A DNA stretch of 48,954 nucleotides, from NCBI GenBank assembly GCA_037446915.1, contig JBBIHP010000008.1, positions 1-48,954 of the forward strand. The letters are read 5' to 3'. This DNA comes from DSXH01 sp037446915 (GTDB lineage: Bacteria > Bacteroidota > Ignavibacteria > Ignavibacteriales > Melioribacteraceae). The notes under the pieces were generated by a model. The model ran no database searches, was not told the origin of the DNA, and saw only the letters and a list, made by a program, of their open reading frames with translations. The position numbers and the translations under genes were made by a program. This document shows positions 27,177 to 34,936 of the stretch, piece by piece (positions within the stretch are counted from its first letter, which is position 1; each line of letters begins with the position of its first letter).

Positions 27177-27205
27177 TTGACTTAATTGTTAAGCAAGCTT
27201 AACTT
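27177..27205 (+). promoter_or_regulatory. Candidate promoter of the dtxR-feo operon
   Basis: TTGACT at 27177-27182 and TAACTT at 27200-27205 are separated by 17 bases, a sigma-70-like arrangement placing the start near 27212. There is no Shine-Dalgarno before the ATG at 27223, only A-rich sequence. The -10 half overlaps the dyad at 27188-27203, which would make repression by a bound dimer simple. Confidence 0.45.
27188..27203. promoter_or_regulatory. Perfect dyad, probable DtxR-family operator
   Basis: GTTAAGC-AA-GCTTAAC is a perfect 7-bp inverted repeat with a 2-base centre, 20 bases before the DtxR-type gene and over its putative -10 element. Size and TTA...TAA half-site pattern resemble DtxR/IdeR/MntR operators. 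Metal-dependent autoregulation of the iron-uptake operon is inferred. Confidence 0.55.
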
Positions 27206-27222
27206 TACCAAAAAAATAATTT

Positions 27223-27888
27223 ATGTCAACTATTTCAAAAGAAAATTACCTAAAAGCAATATTTTGCCATATTTCAGAAATGGAGAATAATGCATCAACT
27301 TCAAGGATTGCAAATCATCTTTCCATCTCAAGTTCTGCAATTAGTGATATGGCAAAAAAATTATCTAAAGAAGGATTAGTTAAGTATGAAAAATATAAGG
27401 GTATTATGTTAACTCCTCATGGTGAGAAAGCCGCTTTAAAAGTAATTCGTAGACATAGATTATGGGAATTATTCTTAATGAATGTTCTTGGATTGGATTG
27501 GAGTGAAGTGCACGATGAAGCTGAGAAACTTGAACATTATAGTTCGGAATTTCTGATAGATAGAATAGATGAATATCTGGGTCATCCTGATTTTGATCCA
27601 CATGGGCATCCGATACCCAAAAAAAATGGATCAATACCGGAGATACCAAATGTTATTCTGCTAGCCGAGGCCGAGACTAATAATAAATATGAATTAATTA
27701 GGGTTAATGACAAAGAAAGTGAGCTGATAAATTTTCTAAAGAAAGTCGGATTAAAATTAAATTCTAAATTGGAGATTGTTGATAAACTCGATTATGACAA
27801 CTCAATTTCTGTAATGTTTAATAAAAAAAATATAACTCTTAGTAAAAAAGTTACTGATAATCTTTTTGTAAGATTAATAGAGGAATAA
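27223..27888 (+). CDS. DtxR/MntR-family metal-dependent transcriptional regulator
   Basis: A 221-residue regulator with an N-terminal winged helix (about 5-70), a metal-binding dimerisation domain (75-140) and a C-terminal SH3/FeoA-like domain (about 140-221). The ligand pattern RRHRLWELF...VHDEAEKLEH keeps H78, E82, H97, E104 and H105. Position 101, cysteine in DtxR and glutamate in MntR, is Glu, while the MntR N-terminal acidic ligands are N8 and K11. Metal choice cannot be assigned from this, although the feoB genes downstream point to Fe(II). It is the first gene of the feo operon and probably represses it. Confidence 0.88.
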   Translation: MSTISKENYLKAIFCHISEMENNASTSRIANHLSISSSAISDMAKKLSKEGLVKYEKYKGIMLTPHGEKAALKVIRRHRLWELFLMNVLGLDWSEVHDEAEKLEHYSSEFLIDRIDEYLGHPDFDPHGHPIPKKNGSIPEIPNVILLAEAETNNKYELIRVNDKESELINFLKKVGLKLNSKLEIVDKLDYDNSISVMFNKKNITLSKKVTDNLFVRLIEE

Positions 27889-27897
27889 TAAGAAATT

Positions 27898-28920
27898 ATG
27901 AACGATAGTTTGATTCTTGTGGTTTTACTTCTTGCGATTTCAATACTCGCGTTTATTTTCTATCCTGAAAAAGGATTATTAAACAAATGGCGAAGAATAA
28001 AAACTAATAACGAAAAAATTCTGTTAGAGGATACTCTAAAACACTTATTTGAATGTGAATACAATTCAACTGATTGCACATTAATCAGCATAAGCGGATT
28101 CCTTTCAACTTCACAAGGGCAGTCTTCTAAAATAATTGTTAAACTTGAGGAAATGGGTTTAGTTAAGCGAATAGGAACTAAAATACATTTGACCCCGGAA
28201 GGAAAATCCTATGCGTTAAAAATCATTAGAATTCACCGACTCTGGGAAAAACATCTTGCCGATAATACTAGTATCAGGGAAGAAGAGTGGCATACATTAG
28301 CAGAGCTCGAAGAACACAAATTGACAGATGATGAAGTAAACCTATTAGCAGCAAAATTAGGTAACCCTCTTAAAGATCCTCATGGAGATCCAATACCTAC
28401 TGAAAATGGTGAAATACCAGAACAGAAAGGGATAGAATTAGCGGATCTTAAGGAAGGTGATATTGCTAAAATTTATCATATAGAAGATCAACCGCTGGAA
28501 GTTTTTTCTAAATTAACTTCTCTTGGACTATCTCCCGGCATGATTATTAAACTTATTGAAAAAAATAAAAACAATTTCAGAATTGAATGTGAAGGTGAAG
28601 AAATAAATATCAGTCCAATTCTCGCACTGAATGTTCAAGTAGTTTCAATAAGTGATAGCGAGGAACTGATTGAAAGCCATGACACTTTATCGAATATTCC
28701 GGTTGGTGAAGAAGCAGTTATTGTGGGACTTTCCAAATCCTTACATGGACAGCAGAGAAGACGATTGCTCGATTTTGGTATAGTCCCCGGCACAATAATC
28801 AAAGCGAGATTGACAAGTTTGAGCGGAGATCCTACTGCTTACGAAGTTAGAGGTACTACCGTTGCATTAAGAAAAAATCAAAGCGATAAAATATTTATTA
28901 AGCGAAAGAATCTTGTATGA
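27898..28920 (+). CDS. Membrane-anchored DtxR-like/FeoA/FeoA fusion protein
   Basis: This 340-residue protein has an unusual order. It begins with an N-terminal membrane helix (about 4-22) and a basic stop (KWRRIK), then a DtxR-type winged helix (about 40-105) and a DtxR-type dimerisation domain (108-170). Two FeoA/SH3 domains follow (about 178-252 and 262-336). The second carries the classic RRLLDFGIVPG and ALRKNQSDKIFI FeoA pattern. The metal ligands H113, E117, H132, E136, E139 and H140 are retained in the regulator-like part. It starts 9 bases after the DtxR gene and overlaps the FeoB G-protein gene by 4 bases. It may act as the FeoA partner of FeoB at the membrane, possibly sensing metal there; DNA binding is not excluded. 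Confidence 0.8.
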   Translation: MNDSLILVVLLLAISILAFIFYPEKGLLNKWRRIKTNNEKILLEDTLKHLFECEYNSTDCTLISISGFLSTSQGQSSKIIVKLEEMGLVKRIGTKIHLTPEGKSYALKIIRIHRLWEKHLADNTSIREEEWHTLAELEEHKLTDDEVNLLAAKLGNPLKDPHGDPIPTENGEIPEQKGIELADLKEGDIAKIYHIEDQPLEVFSKLTSLGLSPGMIIKLIEKNKNNFRIECEGEEINISPILALNVQVVSISDSEELIESHDTLSNIPVGEEAVIVGLSKSLHGQQRRRLLDFGIVPGTIIKARLTSLSGDPTAYEVRGTTVALRKNQSDKIFIKRKNLV

Positions 28921-29693
28921 ATTCATTCAATAATGAAAACTGCGCAAATTGTCCTGCTCATAATTTAACCAATCTGGTTAAGCTTGGAATTGATATGAGC
29001 AATTTCGACTTTGTTGTTGCATTGGCAGGTAATCCTAATACAGGAAAAAGTACTGTATTTAATAGTCTAACAGGATTAAGGCAGCATACAGGTAATTGGC
29101 CTGGTAAAACAGTTGGCCGGGCTGAAGGTGGATTTATTTATTCAAATAAAAGATTCAAAATTGTGGATCTCCCCGGTACTTACTCTTTACTATCAACCAG
29201 TACTGATGAAGAAATTGCAAGAGATTTTATTCTTTTTGGACAACCGGATGTAACAGTTATTGTAATAGATGCTACCAGATTGGAAAGAAATTTGAATCTT
29301 GCTTTACAGGTGCTTGAAATTACTGATAGAGCCGTATTATGTCTAAATTTAATTGATGAAGCAAAACGGCATAAAATAAAAATTGATGATAGAAACCTTT
29401 CTAAAGTATTAGGAATTCCGGTAATTCCAACGGCTGCACGCCAGGGAGTTGGTATACAGGAATTATTAAGAAGTATTTATGAAGTTGCCAGTGGTTCCTA
29501 TATATGTAAACCTTATAGGATAAGCAGCGATATTAAAGGTGTTAATAAAGCAGTGGAGGAAATTAACAGAATGCTCAAACAAAAATTCCCCAGTTTACCA
29601 AATACAAGATGGATTGCTCTGCGATTGCTCGAAGGAGATCAAAGGATTATTGATGCAGTCCACTCAGGTGAAATAGCGGAATTAGCTCATTAA
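28917..29693 (+). CDS. feoB: FeoB G-protein domain (split FeoB, soluble part)
   Basis: A 258-residue protein corresponding to the cytosolic N-terminal part of FeoB. It has G1 GNPNTGKS at 38-45, G3 DLPG at 84-87 and G4 NLID at 144-147. The GDI-like helical region follows about 170-250. It starts with a CxxC (C9, C12). The membrane part found in the same polypeptide in most bacteria is encoded separately, 17 bases downstream and in another reading frame. The GTPase is expected to gate Fe(II) uptake by the permease subunit. The start overlaps the upstream FeoA fusion gene by 4 bases. Confidence 0.9.
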   Translation: MNSFNNENCANCPAHNLTNLVKLGIDMSNFDFVVALAGNPNTGKSTVFNSLTGLRQHTGNWPGKTVGRAEGGFIYSNKRFKIVDLPGTYSLLSTSTDEEIARDFILFGQPDVTVIVIDATRLERNLNLALQVLEITDRAVLCLNLIDEAKRHKIKIDDRNLSKVLGIPVIPTAARQGVGIQELLRSIYEVASGSYICKPYRISSDIKGVNKAVEEINRMLKQKFPSLPNTRWIALRLLEGDQRIIDAVHSGEIAELAH

Positions 29694-29710
29694 TTATTTA
29701 TAAGAGTAAT

Positions 29711-31144
29711 ATGAAAATTGATACAAAACATGATGACCCTATAATTGCAACTGCAAATAAACTCCGGTGGGAAGTTGGTGACTATTTCCATGATTCATTA
29801 ATCGAATCGATTTATAAAGAAGCAGAAGTTATTTCTGCTAAAGTTGTAACTACTGAGGGTAAAAAATCGCAATTTGATTTTGATAAATTCATTGATCGGG
29901 TAGTAACAAGTAAATGGACCGGCTTTCCGATAATGTTCTTGCTTTTAGCTGCTGTTTTCTGGATTACAATTATTGCTGCTAATTATCCTTCCGGATTAAT
30001 TGCCAGTGTTCTTGTTGATACGGTCCATCCATTTTTAAAAAATCTTGCTGCTTCAATAAATGTCCCCTGGTATATCAATGGCGTTTTAATTGATGGTGCC
30101 TATCTTGCAATGGCATGGGTGGTAAGTGTAATGCTACCACCAATGGCAATATTTTTTCCGATGTTTACTTTGTTAGAAGATTTTGGATATTTACCTCGTG
30201 TTGCGTTCAATATGGATAATATTTACAGACGCGTAGGTGCTCATGGAAAACAAGCATTGACAATGACAATGGGATTCGGTTGTAATGCAGCCGGAGTAAT
30301 AGCCGCCCGAATTATAGATAGTCCGCGTGAACGTCTAATAGCAATTATCACGAACAATTTTTCACTTTGTAACGGCAGATGGCCTACACAAATATTAATT
30401 GCTACAATTTTTATCGGCAACCTTGTACCGCCGATTTATGGTGGAATTGCATCGGCAGCTGCTGTTGTAAGTGTTGCTTTACTTGGAATTTTTTTCAGTC
30501 TTGTTGTTTCATGGTCATTATCAAAGACCGTGCTTAAGGGAGAAGCTTCCGCATTTAGTTTGGAACTTCCACCATACAGACCACCAAGAATTCTACAAAC
30601 ATTATACACATCGCTAATTGATAGAACTCTATTTGTATTATGGCGTGCAATTGTATTTGCAATTCCGGCTGGTATTGTTATTTGGCTGGTTGCAAATGTT
30701 AATATTCAGGGAATAAGTTTAGCAGAATATTTTATTAAGTTTGTTGATCCGTTTGCACTCTTTATAGGTTTGAATGGAGTAATTATTCTTGCTTATATTA
30801 TAGCAATACCGGCAAATGAAATAGTAATTCCAACCGTATTGATGTTAACTGTTTTAGTTACCGGTGTTACGGGTGTTGGTTCCGGTTCGGGTGTAATGTT
30901 TGAATTAAATAATATTGAAGATGTTTCAATGCTGCTTAAAGCCGGAGGATGGACTACGCTTACAGGAATAAACTTAATGTTGTTCAGTTTGCTTCACAAT
31001 CCTTGTTCTACAACAATTTTTACTATCTATAAAGAAACTAAAAGCTGGAAATGGACCTTATTAGCAACATTATTACCAATAATGATGGGTATAACAATTT
31101 GCTTCCTCGTTGCCCAGCTATGGAGAATTTTTGCTTCTATGTGA
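29711..31144 (+). CDS. feoB: FeoB permease domain (split FeoB, membrane part)
   Basis: The 477-residue integral membrane part of the Fe(II) transporter, with a ~70-residue cytosolic lead and multiple membrane helices from about residue 71. The first Gate motif GFGCNAAG is at 188-195, followed by RIIDSPRERLIAIITNN. The second Gate region is AIPANEIVIPTVLML in the C-terminal half. It lacks a G domain. The frame is open back to 29672, overlapping the G-domain end, so a true gene split and a sequencing frameshift must both be considered. The separate ATG and good flanking alignment favour a genuine split. Confidence 0.88.
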   Translation: MKIDTKHDDPIIATANKLRWEVGDYFHDSLIESIYKEAEVISAKVVTTEGKKSQFDFDKFIDRVVTSKWTGFPIMFLLLAAVFWITIIAANYPSGLIASVLVDTVHPFLKNLAASINVPWYINGVLIDGAYLAMAWVVSVMLPPMAIFFPMFTLLEDFGYLPRVAFNMDNIYRRVGAHGKQALTMTMGFGCNAAGVIAARIIDSPRERLIAIITNNFSLCNGRWPTQILIATIFIGNLVPPIYGGIASAAAVVSVALLGIFFSLVVSWSLSKTVLKGEASAFSLELPPYRPPRILQTLYTSLIDRTLFVLWRAIVFAIPAGIVIWLVANVNIQGISLAEYFIKFVDPFALFIGLNGVIILAYIIAIPANEIVIPTVLMLTVLVTGVTGVGSGSGVMFELNNIEDVSMLLKAGGWTTLTGINLMLFSLLHNPCSTTIFTIYKETKSWKWTLLATLLPIMMGITICFLVAQLWRIFASM

Positions 31145-31938
31145 ATCGAATAATTAGAATTTGTTTCTATTTCACTCTTAGTTTGTTATTTAATTTCAAT
31201 TCACTGGCGCAAAGTAAGTCTTCGGAAATAATCACTGACCGACCTCTATTTTCTAAGTCCGCATTTTTAATCCCGGTTAATGATATTCAATTTGAATTCG
31301 GTTTTGAATACCAGAGACAAAAACTTTTAAAAAATAATTTTACAGAAGAACATGAAAATTTGATTCTGGGCAATACTCAATTAAGGCATGGACTAAGTGA
31401 AGTAGTTGAATTGAGGATAGGAGCTGAATATTTTACTGGTAGAGTACTTAATTCAGGTATAGAAAGTATTTCTAAAGGAATTAGGGGAGTATTTGTAGGT
31501 TCCAAAATACAATTGAGAAAGAACCAGGATATTATTTCTGATGCTTCTTTAATTGTCAATGTTAACCTGCCAAATGGCAATGCAAATTTAAGACCCAAGG
31601 AAATGGAGCCGGGTTTAATAGTAGCGGTTTCTCAAAATCTTGGTAAAGGTAATTTAGTATGTGCAAATATTGGGGGACAAAGAAATAGCACCATTGGAAA
31701 GTTCGAGTATATTTTTGCTGCTTTTTTAAAATACATTGTAGTAGAAAGAACCGTATTGTTTTTGGAGTTTTATGATAGGACTGAAAAATATATTCTGAAG
31801 AATCCAATTACAGGTCTTGGTCTTACATATCTGCTAAAAAATAATCTACAGGTCGATTTCTCAATTGGGGGAATGTTATTCAGTGAACAAAAGAACATTT
31901 ATGGAAAGATTGGATTTTCAATTCGTTTTCCGGATTAA
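31120..31938 (+). CDS. Outer-membrane beta-barrel protein, MetA-pathway (phenol degradation)-type
   Basis: A putative outer-membrane barrel of about 270 residues. A signal peptide (NRIIRICFYFTLSLLFNFNSLAQ) precedes ITDRPLFSKSAFLIPVNDIQFEFGFEYQRQ-type alternating strands, and the chain ends with an amphipathic strand GKIGFSIRFPD. The pattern is that of the MetA-pathway transporter family. The start is uncertain: ATG 31120 overlaps the FeoB permease end by 25 bases. GTG 31141 would give a cleaner signal peptide, while a more upstream ATG would run far into feoB. Its place at the end of the feo operon suggests an outer-membrane partner for metal uptake. Confidence 0.7.
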   Translation: MENFCFYVNRIIRICFYFTLSLLFNFNSLAQSKSSEIITDRPLFSKSAFLIPVNDIQFEFGFEYQRQKLLKNNFTEEHENLILGNTQLRHGLSEVVELRIGAEYFTGRVLNSGIESISKGIRGVFVGSKIQLRKNQDIISDASLIVNVNLPNGNANLRPKEMEPGLIVAVSQNLGKGNLVCANIGGQRNSTIGKFEYIFAAFLKYIVVERTVLFLEFYDRTEKYILKNPITGLGLTYLLKNNLQVDFSIGGMLFSEQKNIYGKIGFSIRFPD

Positions 31939-31941
31939 AAA

Positions 31942-34077
31942 CTATCTCTTTATTTTATTTTCCTTCTTGCTTTCAGCTTTTTTTATCGCATAGTCAATCA
32001 TGTACTCCTGATGATTTAGTGTTCTTTCGGTAAATACTTTTCTATTAAAAATGTATTTACCTGTTGGTAATAAAACTCTACTTTTTATATTATCGAGCAG
32101 ACAGGAAAATAATATTTCTTCTTTAATATATTTTTTAAGTTCATTGTTGAGTACCGGGAAAGTTGTTTCAACCCTTCTATCAAGATTTCTTTGCATGATA
32201 TCTGCACTGCTTAAATAGAACTCTTCATTACCGTTATTATAGAAATAATAAATTCTACTATGTTCAAGAAATCTTCCAACAATGCTGATAACTCTTATGT
32301 TGTCACTTAAACCCGGAACATTCGGAACAAGGCAGCAGATCCCTCTAACAATTAAATCAATTTTAACACCCCGGTTCGATGCCTCATAAAGGGCTGCAAT
32401 TAATAGGGGGTCTACAAGGGAGTTCATCTTAAAAATTAAATGTCCCTTGCTACCCGCTAAGACATTTTTAATTTCTCTATCAATTAATTCCAGAAACCTT
32501 TCGCGTTTATTGATTGGAGCTACACATAGTTTTCTATAACTTTTTTGTTCTGAGTATCCCGTTAGATAATTAAAAATCTCTGATACATCTGCGCATATAT
32601 CTTCATCTGTTGTAAAAAAACCCAAATCAGTATATAATCTTGATGTATACAAATTATAATTACCAGTACTCAAATGAACATATCGTTGAACTCCCTCTAC
32701 TTCTTTTCTTACAACGAGCGACATTTTAGCATGAGTCTTAAGTCCCAACAATCCATAAACAACATGGACACCAGCTTTTTCCAATTCACGGGCCCAGAAG
32801 ATATTGTTCTCTTCGTCGAATCTGGCTTTCAGTTCAACAAGTACTGCTACCTGTTTCTTTCTTTCTGCTGCTTCTATTAAATATTTTACTATTGGAGAGT
32901 TCGAACCGACTCTGTAAAGTGTCTGTTTTATTGCTAGAACGTCCGGATCCCGGGAAGCTTCTTTAATAAAGTCTTCTACCGGTGCAAATGAATCGTAAGG
33001 GTGATGTAATAAAATTTCATTTCTCTTAATTAGAGAAAAGATATTTTCCTCTTCAAGAAAAATTTTAGGTATAACAGGGTGAAATGGTTTTTCTTTTAAG
33101 TGGGGGATCGGTAAATCGTAAATAATCCTTACATCGCTTAATCCAAGGTTGCCATCTATAATATGAAGATCGCTTTTTGATATTTCCAGGTTCTCAACCA
33201 ATGTTTCAATCATGTATTCGGGCATTTGACTTTCGACTTCTAATCTAACAACGGAACCGAATTTTCTCTGTTTAATATTCTCTTCAATAAGCTGAAGAAG
33301 ATCATCAGCTTCGTCTTCCTGTATTTCAAGATCTGTATCCCTTGTTATTCTAAACCTGTATGCCTCTACAATTTCCATCCCCGGGAAAAGTAAATTAAGG
33401 TTGGATCTTATTAAATCACCAATCCATATATATTTATAACTTCCATTTGCGTTACCATTAGATGGTTTTGTTTTTACAATTTGGTCTAAACTTAAAAGAC
33501 GCGGTAAAATATTTGGTACCTTTACTCTTGCAAACTGTTTTTCTCCATTTGGTTTCTTTACCAGAATTGCAAAACTCAAACTTAAATTTGAAATGTATGG
33601 AAAAGGTCTTCCGGGATCAAAAGCCAGGGGAGTTAAAATGGGGTAAATTTCTTTAAGGAAATATCTATTTAATCCGTCTCGTTCATCCTTTGTAAGCTGT
33701 TTAAGCTCGCAGATAAAAATTTTATTTACGTTTAATTGAGGAATGATCACTTTTTCCCAATAATCATGAATTTTTTTGAGCATTGGTTGCAAGCTTTTTT
33801 CAATAAGCCGGATTTGCTCATGCGGGGTCAAGCCATCAATAGATGTGTCAAATACATTTGCTCGAATTTGTTCTTTTAATCCCGAAACACGTATCATATA
33901 AAATTCATCTAAATTCGAGAAGAAGATCGAAATAAATTTAATTTTATCTAGAAGTGGAAGATCGGGATTAAGAGCTTCTTCCATAACTCTTCTATTAAAT
34001 TCCAGCCAGCTTAAATCGCGGTTAAAAAAATTCTCCGGATTATAATATTTATTAAGATAATCTTTAGATAACAACAT
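31942..34077 (-). CDS. ppk1: Polyphosphate kinase 1
   Basis: PPK1 polymerises the gamma-phosphate of ATP into inorganic polyphosphate. The 711-residue length is normal. The N-terminal FFNRDLSWLEFNRRV (17-31) is diagnostic. The catalytic histidines are H449 (GLKTHAKMSLV) and H606 (FLEHSRIYYF), matching E. coli H435 and H592. The gene converges on the barrel gene with only 3 bases between the stops and no visible terminator. Confidence 0.97.
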   Translation of the reverse strand: MLLSKDYLNKYYNPENFFNRDLSWLEFNRRVMEEALNPDLPLLDKIKFISIFFSNLDEFYMIRVSGLKEQIRANVFDTSIDGLTPHEQIRLIEKSLQPMLKKIHDYWEKVIIPQLNVNKIFICELKQLTKDERDGLNRYFLKEIYPILTPLAFDPGRPFPYISNLSLSFAILVKKPNGEKQFARVKVPNILPRLLSLDQIVKTKPSNGNANGSYKYIWIGDLIRSNLNLLFPGMEIVEAYRFRITRDTDLEIQEDEADDLLQLIEENIKQRKFGSVVRLEVESQMPEYMIETLVENLEISKSDLHIIDGNLGLSDVRIIYDLPIPHLKEKPFHPVIPKIFLEEENIFSLIKRNEILLHHPYDSFAPVEDFIKEASRDPDVLAIKQTLYRVGSNSPIVKYLIEAAERKKQVAVLVELKARFDEENNIFWARELEKAGVHVVYGLLGLKTHAKMSLVVRKEVEGVQRYVHLSTGNYNLYTSRLYTDLGFFTTDEDICADVSEIFNYLTGYSEQKSYRKLCVAPINKRERFLELIDREIKNVLAGSKGHLIFKMNSLVDPLLIAALYEASNRGVKIDLIVRGICCLVPNVPGLSDNIRVISIVGRFLEHSRIYYFYNNGNEEFYLSSADIMQRNLDRRVETTFPVLNNELKKYIKEEILFSCLLDNIKSRVLLPTGKYIFNRKVFTERTLNHQEYMIDYAIKKAESKKENKIKR

Positions 34078-34125
34078 TTTTTACTTTACTTCTCCGATCC
34101 TTAATACCCTGTTAATCTAATAATA

Positions 34126-34620
34126 CTATTCGTTAAATTTTTTTGCTGAGGAATATTTGTCCAGGTTATAATCAATTAAATTCTCGGGCATGAGTAATCT
34201 TTTAATTTTCACATTAGCTTTAGCTAAAAATTCTTCTGCTAGTGTATCATGATAGTCAGAGAAAATTACTATTTCTTTAATTCCAGCAGTAATTAGTGCC
34301 TTAGCGCAATTAGTACACGGCATGTTAGTAATATATGCCGTAGCACCCTCTGTACTAATTCCATGCGAAGAACATTGAATAATTGCATTCATTTCTGCAT
34401 GTATAGTTCTAATGCAATGGTTATCTACAATGAGGCAGCCAATATCTTCACAGTGTTCATCGCCGGGTATAGAACCGTTATATCCTGTTGATAGAATTTG
34501 TTTATCTTTCACCAATACACAACCACAATGCATCCTTGGACAGGTTGCTCGTTCTGAAACAAGCATTGCAACTTTTAAGAAATATTCATCCCAGGCAGGA
34601 CGCTTATTTCTATTCGTCAT
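34126..34620 (-). CDS. dCMP deaminase (zinc cytidine-deaminase family)
   Basis: A 164-residue cytoplasmic enzyme of the ComEB/dCMP deaminase type, converting dCMP to dUMP for dTTP synthesis. The zinc site is HAEMNAI (74-80, with catalytic Glu76) plus PCTNC (101-105). The additional CGCVLV and ECxD-like HCEDIGC segments match the dCMP deaminase subgroup. A GGAG site lies six bases before the ATG. It is preceded by a long leader containing a terminator-like hairpin at 34701-34738. Confidence 0.9.
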   Translation of the reverse strand: MTNRNKRPAWDEYFLKVAMLVSERATCPRMHCGCVLVKDKQILSTGYNGSIPGDEHCEDIGCLIVDNHCIRTIHAEMNAIIQCSSHGISTEGATAYITNMPCTNCAKALITAGIKEIVIFSDYHDTLAEEFLAKANVKIKRLLMPENLIDYNLDKYSSAKKFNE

Positions 34621-34936
34621 TTATTCTCCATATGAATCTATGGCAAATTTAAGTAATTAAATTCTATTATGCGGTGGAAATGGAATCAGTTTTGCTGAAT
34701 AAAAAGACTGCTGTGGTCGAGGGCGCTTCCACAGCAGTTAGATTTGTTTACAGAGGGTGCTTATGTGTAGTCAAACTAGATGACTGTATTAACTTTAACA
34801 AAGATTATACCATTTAAATTTTTGATCAAATGAATTTACCAGGCTTATAATTTGTTGGAATTTAACAAAAAATCGAAAGGGCGGAATTTTCCTGATTATG
34901 ATTTGATTAGGTGATGATAAAAAGTCGGAAATAATT
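34621..34936. other. 316-base non-coding region
   Basis: No credible ORF was seen on either strand between the dCMP deaminase start and the histidine kinase stop. The region holds a TATAAT-like box on the minus strand, a small hairpin, a duplicated GAGGGYGCTT motif and a strong hairpin with a T-run on the minus strand. The stretches 34840-34936 and 34621-34690 show nothing beyond A/T-rich sequence. Confidence 0.7.
34700..34797 (-). ncRNA. Candidate small RNA or leader attenuator
   Basis: On the minus strand, TATAAT (34809-34804), preceded by a TTTG box 17 bases upstream, could start a transcript near 34797. That RNA would contain a 5-bp hairpin (AGTCA/TGACT, 34785-34769). It would end in a 10-bp stem ACTGCTGTGG/CCACAGCAGT (34738-34707) followed by CTTTTTA. 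The motif AAGCRCCCTC occurs twice, once unpaired (34762-34753) and once in the terminator loop (34728-34719). Either a free ~97-base RNA or an attenuator ahead of the dCMP deaminase gene is possible. No known family was recognised. Confidence 0.35.

Noticed and set aside
29672..29711. Programmed frameshift joining the FeoB halves
   Set aside because: No slippery heptamer or downstream structure was seen in the overlap, and the permease gene has its own ATG; a simple split or a sequencing error is more economical.
31051..31119. Upstream ATG for the barrel gene
   Set aside because: It would add 23 residues read through conserved FeoB permease sequence and place the signal peptide internally; starts at 31120 or 31141 are better.
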